Of a stretch of DNA of 16,876 bases, positions 1 to 7,271 are shown piece after piece. The notes under the pieces are model-generated. The model saw only the letters and a list, made by a program, of their open reading frames with translations, was not told the origin of the DNA and ran no database searches. The DNA lies in assembly GCA_964496975.1 (NCBI GenBank), contig CAZCBN010000067.1:1-16876 (forward strand). Direction: 5' to 3'. The position numbers were made by a program, and so were the translations under genes. The first letter of the stretch is position 1. Each line of letters opens with the position of its first letter. This DNA is from CAZCBN01 sp964496975. Its GTDB lineage: Bacteria > Planctomycetota > Phycisphaerae > Phycisphaerales > UBA1924.

Positions 1-261
1 GCCGCACCCCGCCGCACCGACGCGCCGACCACCGGCGCCAACACCAGCGGCCAGGCCTGGGAGGTCGTCATCACCTCCGGCACCGAGCGCACCGGCCTCG
101 ACGTCCTCGACTGGTGCCGCCGCGTCGAGGCCCTCGGCGCCGGCGAGATCCTCCTCACCAGCTGGGACCGCGACGGCACCCGCCAGGGCTACGACACCGA
201 CCTCCTCGCCGCCGCGTGCGGCGNNNNNNNNNNNNNNNNNNNNNNNNNCACCCTGCGATAA
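1..261 (+). CDS. hisF: Imidazole glycerol phosphate synthase cyclase subunit HisF (partial, broken by assembly gap)
   Basis: The frame starting at base 1 reads as the C-terminal half of HisF, which with the glutaminase HisH turns PRFAR and ammonia into imidazole glycerol phosphate plus AICAR in the cytoplasm. Visible family motifs are WEVVITSG (usually WEVYTHGG), then LGAGEILLTSWDRDGT, which carries the catalytic aspartate region of the (beta/alpha)8 barrel, then GYD. The 5' end lies outside the window. Bases 224-248 are N. HisF normally has about 60 more residues after GYD, far more than 25 N can hold, so the gap must be longer in reality. After the gap, ACC CTG CGA TAA (250-261) could be the true C-terminus and stop, 42 bp before the HisA ATG, but the frame across the gap cannot be shown. 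Identity is fairly sure; the end coordinate is inferred. Confidence 0.8.
   Translation, partial: AAPRRTDAPTTGANTSGQAWEVVITSGTERTGLDVLDWCRRVEALGAGEILLTSWDRDGTRQGYDTDLLAAACGXXXXXXXXXTLR
224..248. other. Assembly gap (25 N)
   Basis: A run of 25 N interrupts hisF. From the HisF family length I expect roughly 150-190 bp to be missing here, so 25 looks like a placeholder and not a measured size. Confidence 0.97.
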
Positions 262-303
262 CCCCCGCGAGCGACGCGTCGCAGCCCCCCGGGACCACCC
301 GCC

Positions 304-1650
304 ATGATCATCCCATCCGTCGATCTTCAGTCCGGCAACGCCGTCCAGCTCGAACGCGGCCAGACCCTCCGCATCAACGCCGGCGACCCCCGCCCCATCG
401 CCCAGCGCTTCGGCCGCCTCGGCGAGATCGCCGTCATCGACCTCGACGCCGCCCTCGCCACCGGCTCCAACGCCTCCACCATCACCGACCTCCTCGCCCT
501 CGCCCCCTGCCGCGTCGGCGGCGGCATCCGCGATGTGGACACCGCCCGCCGCTGGCTCGACCTCGGCGCAAGGAAAGTCATCCTCGGCACCGCCGCCACC
601 CCCGACATCCTCCGCCACCTCCCAAGGCAGCGCGTCATCGCCGCGCTCGACGCACGCAACGGCGAGATCGTCACCCACGGCTGGACCCAGGGCACCGGCG
701 CCAAGGTCGCCGACCGCATCGCCGCCCTCCGCCCATACGTCGCCGGCTTCCTCGTCACCTTCGTCGAGGTCGAGGGCACCATGCAGGGCCTCCCCTTCGA
801 GCGCGCCGTCGAGCTCCAACGCCTCGTCGGCGACGCACGCCTCACCGTCGCCGGGGGCGTCCGCGACGCCTCCGAGATCGGCGAGCTCGACGCCCTCGGC
901 ATCGACGCACAGATCGGCATGGCCCTCTACTCCGGACGCTTCACCCTCGCAGACGCCCTCGCCGCCTGCCTCACCACCGACCGACCCGACGGCCTCTGGC
1001 CCACCCTCGTCACCGACGAGCGCGGCACCGCCCTGGGCCTCTGCTACAGCAACGCACAAAGCCTCCACGCCGCCCTCGAAGAAGGCCGCGGCGTCTACTA
1101 CTCCCGAAGCCGCGCCGGCCTCTGGCGAAAGGGCGCCACCAGCGGCGACGCCCAGACCCTCCTCGCCGTCCGCACAGACTGCGACCGCGACGCCCTGCTC
1201 TTCGTCGTCCGCCAAGAGGGCCGCGGCTTCTGCCACGAGGGCGTCCGCTCCTGCTTCCGCGCCGCCGGCGCCGCCGAGGCCCACCTCGCCGGCCTGCCCG
1301 CCCTGGAGCGCCGCCTGCGCGACCCCGCCACCACCGCCGACCCCGCCAGCTACACCGCCCGCCTGCTGAACGACCCCGCCCTGCTCGCGAGCAAGCTCCG
1401 CGAAGAGGCCCAGGAACTCATCGACGCCGCCTCCCCAGCCCACGCCGCCGCCGAGGCCGCGGATCTGTTCTACTTTGCGCTCGCCCGCCTCATCGCCGCC
1501 GGTGGCACGCTCGAACAGGTCGAGCACGAGCTCGACCGCCGAGCCCTCAAGCTCACCCGCCGCCCCGGCGATGCCAAGCCCAGCCACCAACCGCCAGACC
1601 GACCCACAGACCGCCCGCGAGGCCAACGGACAGACCACCCCGCATCCTGA
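304..1650 (+). CDS. hisAIE: Trifunctional HisA-HisI-HisE fusion: ProFAR isomerase / PRA-CH / PRA-PH
   Basis: One 448-residue chain carries three histidine enzymes acting on consecutive intermediates: HisE hydrolyses phosphoribosyl-ATP, HisI opens the ring of phosphoribosyl-AMP, and HisA isomerises ProFAR to PRFAR. Residues 1-~222 are a HisA barrel: IPSVDL with D7, LDARNG with D116 (the two expected catalytic aspartates), T152, the phosphate loops AGGVRD (183-188) and GMALYSGRF (205-213). Residues ~228-318 are HisI: YYSRSR, LWRKGATSG, the metal cluster DCDRD (292-296) and C310-x6-C317 of the zinc site. Residues ~348-412 are a MazG-like HisE: SYTARLL, E368xxE371 and E384xxD387. The tail (421-448) is low complexity with 4-residue repeats (DRPT, DRPR, GQRT, DHPA). 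No Shine-Dalgarno precedes the ATG. HisIE fusions are common; a HisA-IE fusion is unusual to my knowledge. The HisA loop has EGT (157-159) where DGT is usual. Confidence 0.9.
   Translation: MIIPSVDLQSGNAVQLERGQTLRINAGDPRPIAQRFGRLGEIAVIDLDAALATGSNASTITDLLALAPCRVGGGIRDVDTARRWLDLGARKVILGTAATPDILRHLPRQRVIAALDARNGEIVTHGWTQGTGAKVADRIAALRPYVAGFLVTFVEVEGTMQGLPFERAVELQRLVGDARLTVAGGVRDASEIGELDALGIDAQIGMALYSGRFTLADALAACLTTDRPDGLWPTLVTDERGTALGLCYSNAQSLHAALEEGRGVYYSRSRAGLWRKGATSGDAQTLLAVRTDCDRDALLFVVRQEGRGFCHEGVRSCFRAAGAAEAHLAGLPALERRLRDPATTADPASYTARLLNDPALLASKLREEAQELIDAASPAHAAAEAADLFYFALARLIAAGGTLEQVEHELDRRALKLTRRPGDAKPSHQPPDRPTDRPRGQRTDHPAS
1595..1642 (+). repeat. Degenerate 12-bp tandem repeat in the C-terminal tail of the HisA-IE gene
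   Basis: Four 12-bp units in register: cagaccgaccca, cagaccgcccgc, gaggccaacgga (decayed) and cagaccaccccg. As 12 is a multiple of three they encode the 4-residue repeat DRPT/DRPR/GQRT/DHPA at the extreme C-terminus. It lies beyond the HisE domain and is probably dispensable. Confidence 0.6.
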
Positions 1651-1703
1651 CCGCTCGCCCGCGATCTCACACCGCGCCCCATATCGCCCGCGAAAGCCCC
1701 CCG

Positions 1704-2990
1704 ATGCCCACGCCATCCCCGATCTTGAAAACCATCCCCGCCGACGCCATCGTCCCCCCGCGTCGCGACCCGGTCGACCCAGCTGCCCTCGCCGGCGCCG
1801 CCGAGATCGTCTCCGCCGTCCGCGACCAGGGCGAGCCCGCCGTCCGCCGCTTCCGCGCCCTGCACGAGCCCGCCGCGCCCGCCGACGCCCCGCTCGTCCT
1901 GGGCAAGGCCGAGTTGCGCGCCGCCCGCGAATCCCTCGCCCCCGACACGCTCGCGTGCCTGCGCCGCGCCGCCTCGCGCATCGAGCAGTTCGCGAGGCTC
2001 CAGCGCGACGCGCTCGACGACATCACCTTCCCCGTCGAGCCCGGCATCCAAGCCGGCCACGAGGCCGTCCCCGTCCAACGCGCCGGCTGCTACGCCCCCG
2101 GCGGCCGCCACCCCCTGCCCAGCAGCGTCCTCATGACCGCCGTCACCGCCCGCGTCGCCGGCGTCGCCGAGGTCATCGTCTGCTCCCCGAGCAACCACCC
2201 TCTCATGCTCGCCGCCGCAGACATCGCCGGCGCCGACGCCTTCGTCCACCTCGGCGGCGCCCACGCCGTCGCCGCACTCGCCTACGGCGCAGGCCCCATC
2301 CCCGCCTGCGACGCCGTCGTCGGCCCCGGCAACAAGTGGGTCACCGCCGCCAAGCAGCTCGTCGCCGGCCGCGTCGCGATCGACATGCTCGCCGGCCCGA
2401 GCGAGGTCCTCGTCATCGCCGACGACACGGCAGACCCCGCCGCCGTCGCCGCCGACCTCCTCGCCCAGGCCGAGCACGACACCGACGCCCGCGTCTACCT
2501 CGTCTCCCTCTCAGCGCCCCTCATCCACGCCGTCAACGAGCACCTCGAGCAACAGCTCCACTCCCTCCCCACCGCCGCCGCCGCCCGCGAGGCCCTGCGC
2601 CACAGCGCCGCCTGCCTCGTCGCAACGCCCCAGCACGCCGCCGCCGTCGCCGACCGCGTCGCCCCCGAGCACCTGCAGATCATGACCGCCAACCCCTGGC
2701 CCCTCGCCGGCCTCTGCCATCACTTCGGCGCCGTCTTCGTCGGACACGGCGCCGCCGAGGCGCTGGGCGACTACGGCGTGGGCCCCAACCACACCCTCCC
2801 CACCTCAGGCTCCGCCCGCTCCTTCGCCGGCCTGAGCGTCTTCACCTTCCTGCGCATCCGCACCTGGATCCGCGCCGAGGCCCCCGCCCACCCCGACGTC
2901 TACCACCACACCGCCGCCCTCGCCCGCATGGAAGGCCTCGAGGCCCACGCCCGCTCCGCCGAGCGCCGCCTCCCCCGCGCCAAGCCGTAG
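1704..2990 (+). CDS. hisD: Histidinol dehydrogenase HisD
   Basis: This 428-residue protein is the usual full length for HisD, the zinc- and NAD-dependent enzyme that oxidises L-histidinol to histidine in two steps, the last of the pathway. Seen in order: CYAPGGRHPLPSSVLM (129-144), LGGAHAVAALAYG (183-195), the NAD-binding VGPGNKWVTAAK (206-217), DMLAGPSEVLVIAD (227-240), the metal ligands Q255 and H258 in AQAEHD, the catalytic pair E322-H323 in APEHLQ, the third ligand D356 in GDYGVGPNHTLPTSG, and H415 in LEAHARS. All key residues are present. The ATG at 1704 is chosen because the family N-terminus begins here; the frame stays open far upstream only because stops are rare. It follows the HisA-IE stop by 53 bp and is likely in the same operon. 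No clear Shine-Dalgarno is seen. Confidence 0.95.
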   Translation: MPTPSPILKTIPADAIVPPRRDPVDPAALAGAAEIVSAVRDQGEPAVRRFRALHEPAAPADAPLVLGKAELRAARESLAPDTLACLRRAASRIEQFARLQRDALDDITFPVEPGIQAGHEAVPVQRAGCYAPGGRHPLPSSVLMTAVTARVAGVAEVIVCSPSNHPLMLAAADIAGADAFVHLGGAHAVAALAYGAGPIPACDAVVGPGNKWVTAAKQLVAGRVAIDMLAGPSEVLVIADDTADPAAVAADLLAQAEHDTDARVYLVSLSAPLIHAVNEHLEQQLHSLPTAAAAREALRHSAACLVATPQHAAAVADRVAPEHLQIMTANPWPLAGLCHHFGAVFVGHGAAEALGDYGVGPNHTLPTSGSARSFAGLSVFTFLRIRTWIRAEAPAHPDVYHHTAALARMEGLEAHARSAERRLPRAKP

Positions 2991-2993
2991 CCC

Positions 2994-5900
2994 TCACGCA
3001 AGAGGCCCCTCCCCAAACACCACCGCGCACTCCCCCCGGCACCGCTCGCTCCGCTCAAACCGCCCCGCCAGCACCCCGTCGATCACCCCGCCGATCGTCT
3101 CCCGCAGCTTCGCCCGGCTCTTCGTCAGCGCCTCCAGCGTCACCGGTCCCCGCTCCCCCGTCGCCAGCATCCAATACTCCGCGCTCCCCTGCGCCTCGTC
3201 CGCGCTAGAGAGCCCCGTCGTCGCAAACGCCGGCAGCGCCAGCGCATAAATCCCCAACTGCAGATCATCACCCCGCGGGCTCGTGCGCGACTTCGTCACC
3301 GCCCCCGTCTTGTAGTCCACAATCCGCAACCCCCCGTCCGCAAGCCGGTCCAGCCGGTCCAGCTTCGCCTCAAGCCGGTGCACCACCCCGCCGTGCTCGT
3401 ACGGCATCGTCTCCCGCCGCTCCACCTCCAGCACCTCGACCCCCGCGCCCCCCGCCTCGTTCGTCCAGTGAAAGTGCCGCACATAGTTCCGCAGCAGCCC
3501 GTGCACCGTCCGCCGCTCGTCCGCGTTGCCGTCCGGCCCGAGCGACGGCGCCGCCTCCAGCGCCTCGTCCGCCCAGTCGAGCAGCACAGACTCCCCGGGC
3601 CCCCTCCGCCCCTCCGCCTCCGCCGCCCGGCACTCGCGCACAAACCGCTGCAGCAGGTCGTGCACCAGCGACCCGCGCGCAAGGTCCGCCGTCGGCGCTT
3701 CCTTCAGCTTCAGCACGCGGTGCACATAAAAGCACCGCGGGCACCGCAGGTACGCATCAATGAACGAATAGCTCAGCGTCAGCGGCGACGTCAGCCGCTG
3801 CGCCAGCACCGGTCCCTGCGCCGCCTCGCGCGCCGCCTCCGCCGCGTCGCGCAGCACGCCCGCCGCCCGCCCCGCCCCGCGGAGCCCCGACACCCACCCG
3901 GGCAGCCCGATGTCGCCCCGGGCCAGCGCCGCCCCCGCCGCCCGCGCCGCCGCGTACGCCTCCGCCGCGCGCACCAGCGCCTCCTGCGCGCGCGCATACG
4001 CCGCCTCATCCGAAGCCTCCGCCGCCGCCGCCGCCCGCTCAAGCGCCCCCGCCGCGCCCGCCCGCGCCGTGTGGCCCAGCCTCGACACCGCGCGGCTGCG
4101 CTCCGCCGCCGCCCGCGCCGCGTCCGCCGCCGTCGCCCGCTCCACCTCGTCGGGGCCTTCCCCGCCCGCGCCGCACGCCGCCATCACCTGCGCGTCCGTC
4201 TGGTCCGCCGTCACCGCCTTCGCCGCGAGCAGTTCAAGCGCAAAGTGCACCGACGTGGACTTGGACTTCGGCACCGTCGTCACCAGCACAAGCCGCCGTT
4301 CCGCCCGTGTGCACGCTACGAAAAACACGCGGCGCTCCTCGTCGTCCATCGCCTCCGTCGCGTCGCGCGCCCCCGGTCCCAGTTCCCCGTCCGTCTCGAG
4401 CGCCCCCGCCGCCCGGTCCCACTCCCCCAGCTCGCGACGGTCCGGGAAGTGCCCGCGCCGCGGCTGCACCTTGCTCACAAACACCGTGTCAAACTCAAGC
4501 CCCTTCGCGGCGTGCGCCGTCAGCACCGCGACCGCGTCCGCCTCATCCGCCAGCGTCTCGTCCCCGTCGTCCTCCACGCTCGGCGTCGCGAAGCCCTTGT
4601 CCCGCTCGTCCAGGTCCTCGTAGTGCTCCAAAAACGCCCGCAGGTCCCCCGACCCCGGCAGCCGCCCCGCAACCTCCCGCGCATAGTTCAAGAGATCGAG
4701 CAACGCCCGCACCCGCCGCGCCGCCGCCCGCCCCGTCAGCAGATCCGCGTGCGCAAGCCCCGCGAGCCGGATCACGCACGCCACCGTCCCGTGCGCGGGC
4801 GTGGTCGCCGCGGTCGCCCGCAGCTCCTTCACCAGCCGCGCCAGCCGCATCACCGCCCCGCGCTCCGCCTCCGTCGCAAAGCCGTCCGCGTCCCCATCGT
4901 CGCCCGCGTTGTCCTCCACGCCCCCCTCGCCCGCGCCGCACCGCGCCACGAGCCAACCCAAAAACCCCCCGCCCGCGTGCGCCGCCCCGCGCTCCGCCGC
5001 GTGCCGATCCTCCAGATACGCCTGCTCCCACGCCAGCAGCCGCCCCGCGTCCACCGAGCACGGCGGCCTCGTCAGCAGCCGCCGCACCGCGAGCGTCGCC
5101 CCCGGCGAAAGGATCAGCTTCATCCACGCGAACGCGTCCTGCACCCCGTCGTCCTGCGTCGCCCCCGGCCGCCGCGACGTCCGCACCGGGATGTTCCCGA
5201 GGCGCAGCGCCTCCGCCACCCGGTCCGCCTCCGTCCCGCCGCGCACGATGACGGCATAGTCCTTCCACGCCGCCCCCGCGCGCACCGACCGGTCGTGCGC
5301 GATCATCGCCGCGAGCACTTCGGCCGAGTCGTGCGACCCAAGCCGCACCACCTCAACCCCCGCCCCCTCCGCGTCCGGCTCCCCCGCCCATTTCGCGGGC
5401 CAGTCCGACGCCTTGTCCGGGTGAAACCGGTGGTGCGCGTTCGCCATCACCGCGTTCGCCGCGCGGATCACCGGCCGGCTGCTGCGGAAGTTCTCGCGCA
5501 GCACCACCGTCCGCACCCGCGCCTCGCCCCCGCCCGCCCCGCCCCGCCCCACCCGCGACCACACCCGCTCAAACCGCTCAAACCCCCGGTCGTCCGCCCC
5601 GCGGAAGCCGTAGATCGACTGGTCGTCGTCCCCCACCACGCAGATGTCCGGCGGCGACAACGCCGACGGCGGCGCGATCAGCCGCAGCAGCTCGATCTGC
5701 GTCGCGTTCACATCCTGAAACTCGTCCACCACCACGCACCGCGCGTCGCCCTGCGCCATCGACCGCACATCCTCCGCACGCCGCAGCAGCGACACCGCCC
5801 GCGTCAAGAGGTCATCAAACGACAGCAGCCCCGACCGCGCGCACGCCTCGTCCAGAAACGCCCAAAGCCGCGCGCACGGAAGCCACCGCCCCAGCCGCGC

Positions 5901-6560
5901 CCGTTCCTCGTCCGCGTCGGCCCCGCTCTCCGCCTCAAGCAAGGCCAGCCGCGTGACCAGGCGCTCCACCGCCGTCTGCGGCTCCAGCGCCGCGTGGTGC
6001 ATCGTCGCGATCGCCGCCCGCGCCATCTCGACCGCCGCGTCCACGCCCTCCCCCGCCGTCTCGGGGAACAGCCCGTGCTCCACGATCAGCCGCCGCATCA
6101 GCCGCTTCCGCTGCGCCGAGTCCATCAGCATCGCCCGCAGCCCAACGCCCGCGCGGTCCCCGAACCGCCGCAGCAGCCGCAGCGCATATGCGTGAAACGT
6201 CCCCGCGTTCACACGCTCCGCCGCCAGCCGCCCGATCACGTCGCCGAGCCTCTCGCGGAGCTGCGCCGCCGCGTTGTTCGTGAACGTCAGCGCCAGCGTC
6301 CGGTCGGGCGAGAGCCCGCACACCCCGATCTTGTGCGCAAGCCGCGCGGTGATCGTCCGCGTCTTCCCCGTCCCGGGCCCCGCGAGCACGATCAACGGCC
6401 CGCCCTCGTGCGTCACGGCCTCGCGCTGCGCGGCGGTCAGACCCGCCAGCACATCGGCGCCGCCGGGCCGCTCGGCGTCCGACGCCTCGGCCTCGCCCGG
6501 GCGCTCGTCGATTCGGTCCCGCTCAAACAGGTTGTGCGTATCGGGGGTCTGCTCGCTCAC
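2994..6560 (-). CDS. UvrD/PcrA-type superfamily 1A helicase with C-terminal PD-(D/E)XK nuclease domain
   Basis: This 1188-residue protein is a 3'-5' SF1A helicase fused to a RecB-like nuclease, probably acting in DNA break or adduct repair. Helicase motifs in order: Q-motif region LTAAQREAV (41-49), Walker A GPGTGKT (61-67), motif Ia LTFTNNAAAQLRERL (91-105), motif II DEFQD (279-283), motif III GDDDQSIYGFRG (310-321), motif IV LRENFRSS (354-361), motif V TAHAAKGLEFD (681-691), and motif VI VACTRAERRL (748-757). An alanine-rich helical stretch (~805-915) links to the nuclease. The nuclease shows SYSFIDAYLRCPRCF (930-944), H967, D1068 in LDRLD, VDYKTG with D1082 and K1084, and QLGIYALAL. Cysteines C940, C943, C1174 and C1178 could form a metal site. 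The start is GTG at 6560, with TGAGGGG just upstream. The gene follows the SRPBCC gene by 5 bp. The stop is 3 bp from that of hisD. RecB/AdnB-like roles are possible. Confidence 0.92.
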   Translation of the reverse strand: MSEQTPDTHNLFERDRIDERPGEAEASDAERPGGADVLAGLTAAQREAVTHEGGPLIVLAGPGTGKTRTITARLAHKIGVCGLSPDRTLALTFTNNAAAQLRERLGDVIGRLAAERVNAGTFHAYALRLLRRFGDRAGVGLRAMLMDSAQRKRLMRRLIVEHGLFPETAGEGVDAAVEMARAAIATMHHAALEPQTAVERLVTRLALLEAESGADADEERARLGRWLPCARLWAFLDEACARSGLLSFDDLLTRAVSLLRRAEDVRSMAQGDARCVVVDEFQDVNATQIELLRLIAPPSALSPPDICVVGDDDQSIYGFRGADDRGFERFERVWSRVGRGGAGGGEARVRTVVLRENFRSSRPVIRAANAVMANAHHRFHPDKASDWPAKWAGEPDAEGAGVEVVRLGSHDSAEVLAAMIAHDRSVRAGAAWKDYAVIVRGGTEADRVAEALRLGNIPVRTSRRPGATQDDGVQDAFAWMKLILSPGATLAVRRLLTRPPCSVDAGRLLAWEQAYLEDRHAAERGAAHAGGGFLGWLVARCGAGEGGVEDNAGDDGDADGFATEAERGAVMRLARLVKELRATAATTPAHGTVACVIRLAGLAHADLLTGRAAARRVRALLDLLNYAREVAGRLPGSGDLRAFLEHYEDLDERDKGFATPSVEDDGDETLADEADAVAVLTAHAAKGLEFDTVFVSKVQPRRGHFPDRRELGEWDRAAGALETDGELGPGARDATEAMDDEERRVFFVACTRAERRLVLVTTVPKSKSTSVHFALELLAAKAVTADQTDAQVMAACGAGGEGPDEVERATAADAARAAAERSRAVSRLGHTARAGAAGALERAAAAAEASDEAAYARAQEALVRAAEAYAAARAAGAALARGDIGLPGWVSGLRGAGRAAGVLRDAAEAAREAAQGPVLAQRLTSPLTLSYSFIDAYLRCPRCFYVHRVLKLKEAPTADLARGSLVHDLLQRFVRECRAAEAEGRRGPGESVLLDWADEALEAAPSLGPDGNADERRTVHGLLRNYVRHFHWTNEAGGAGVEVLEVERRETMPYEHGGVVHRLEAKLDRLDRLADGGLRIVDYKTGAVTKSRTSPRGDDLQLGIYALALPAFATTGLSSADEAQGSAEYWMLATGERGPVTLEALTKSRAKLRETIGGVIDGVLAGRFERSERCRGECAVVFGEGPLA

Positions 6561-6565
6561 ACCCC

Positions 6566-7162
6566 TCAGGCTACCGCGCCGACGGGTGCCGCATGCGTCG
6601 CGGCCTCGCCCGCCCGCGCCGCCGCGGGCGTGCCAAAGAGCTCACGCATCTTCTGCGCCCGAAAGCGGAAGATGCCCTCCACGTCCCGCTGCACCGCCAG
6701 CGCGTTCACCACCGGCGCCAGCACCCACCCCGGCACCTCGTACAGCACCGAGTCCTCGCACCGCGTGCCGCCGCGCTCGGCCGTGAACACGTGCTCATGC
6801 TCCCACCGCACGTAGGGCCCGCGCAACTGCCGATCGACAAACCGCCGCCCCGGCTCCCACACCGAGATCTCCGTCCGCCACCGCGCCGGCACCCCGCGGA
6901 TGCGCAGCCGGTAGTCGATCAGCGCCCCCGCCCGCATCTCGATCGGCGCCGGCGTCAGCACCTCAAACCGCAGCAGCGACGGCGTGAGCTGCTCCAGGTT
7001 GTACGCGTCCGCGAAGAACGGCCACAGCTCGTCCACCGGCCGCGGCAGCCACTGCGACGCCCGAAGCCGCCACCCGCGGCCCTCCCGCGTCACCTGCACC
7101 GACCCGTCCATCCCGGCGTCCGCCGCCCCGTTCCGTGCCGTCGTGCCGTCTCGCGCGCTCAT
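6566..7162 (-). CDS. SRPBCC (START/polyketide-cyclase-like) family protein
   Basis: A 198-residue cytoplasmic protein whose core matches the SRPBCC helix-grip fold, which binds hydrophobic ligands in a deep cavity. Visible family features after an unrelated N-terminus: a first strand with QWLPRPVDELWPFFADAYNLEQLTP (long signature, only partly quoted here: WLPRPVDELWPFFAD), IEMRAGALIDYRLRIRG, a WRTEISVWEPGRRFVD segment, GPYVRWEHEH, and a closing long helix with VQRDVEGIFRFR. I do not know its ligand. The ATG at 7162 is one choice; ATG 7111 would remove 17 residues and fits the domain start equally well, and the frame stays open to a TTG at 7231. It is the first gene of a probable unit with the helicase-nuclease 5 bp downstream, and it is divergent from the exported protein gene. 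A functional link to DNA repair is not established. Confidence 0.8.
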   Translation of the reverse strand: MSARDGTTARNGAADAGMDGSVQVTREGRGWRLRASQWLPRPVDELWPFFADAYNLEQLTPSLLRFEVLTPAPIEMRAGALIDYRLRIRGVPARWRTEISVWEPGRRFVDRQLRGPYVRWEHEHVFTAERGGTRCEDSVLYEVPGWVLAPVVNALAVQRDVEGIFRFRAQKMRELFGTPAAARAGEAATHAAPVGAVA

Positions 7163-7221
7163 GCCGACGCGTTCGCCCCGCCCCCGGCCGCAGATGTTGA
7201 CCCGCCGACGGGCCAGAACTT

Positions 7222-7237
7222 TTCGGACCAAACCGAA
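7222..7237. promoter_or_regulatory. Inverted repeat in divergent intergenic region
   Basis: TTCGG-accaaa-CCGAA forms 5-bp perfect arms with a 6-nt centre, in the only AT-richer patch of the region between the divergent SRPBCC and exported-protein genes. It could be an operator, or chance. No recognised regulator site matches. Confidence 0.3.
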
Positions 7238-7259
7238 TGGCCAACCCCACCCGGTGAGT

Positions 7260-7265
7260 TACCGT
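7260..7265 (+). promoter_or_regulatory. Candidate -10 element (leaderless arrangement) of exported hydrolase-like gene
   Basis: TACCGT fits the TANNNT pattern and ends exactly 6 nt before the ATG at 7272, so a transcript starting at the usual distance would begin at the start codon. There is no Shine-Dalgarno close to the ATG and no clear -35 at 16-18 bp. Confidence 0.3.
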
Positions 7266-7271
7266 AGTCCC

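Noticed and set aside
114..1703. Upstream extension of the hisD frame to 114, running through the N gap
   Set aside because: The translation before 1704 is Arg/Pro-rich and out of frame with hisF and hisA, which are clear in other frames. HisD begins at 1704.
3378..6815. Very long plus-strand ORF (1145 codons) antisense to the helicase gene
   Set aside because: Translation is almost only R, P, H and A with no domain pattern, while the opposite strand encodes all helicase motifs. It is open only because stops are rare at this GC content.
7197..7202. TTGACC as a -35 box for the exported protein gene
   Set aside because: No acceptable -10 lies 16-18 bp downstream, and the TACCGT box near the ATG is too far away to pair with it.
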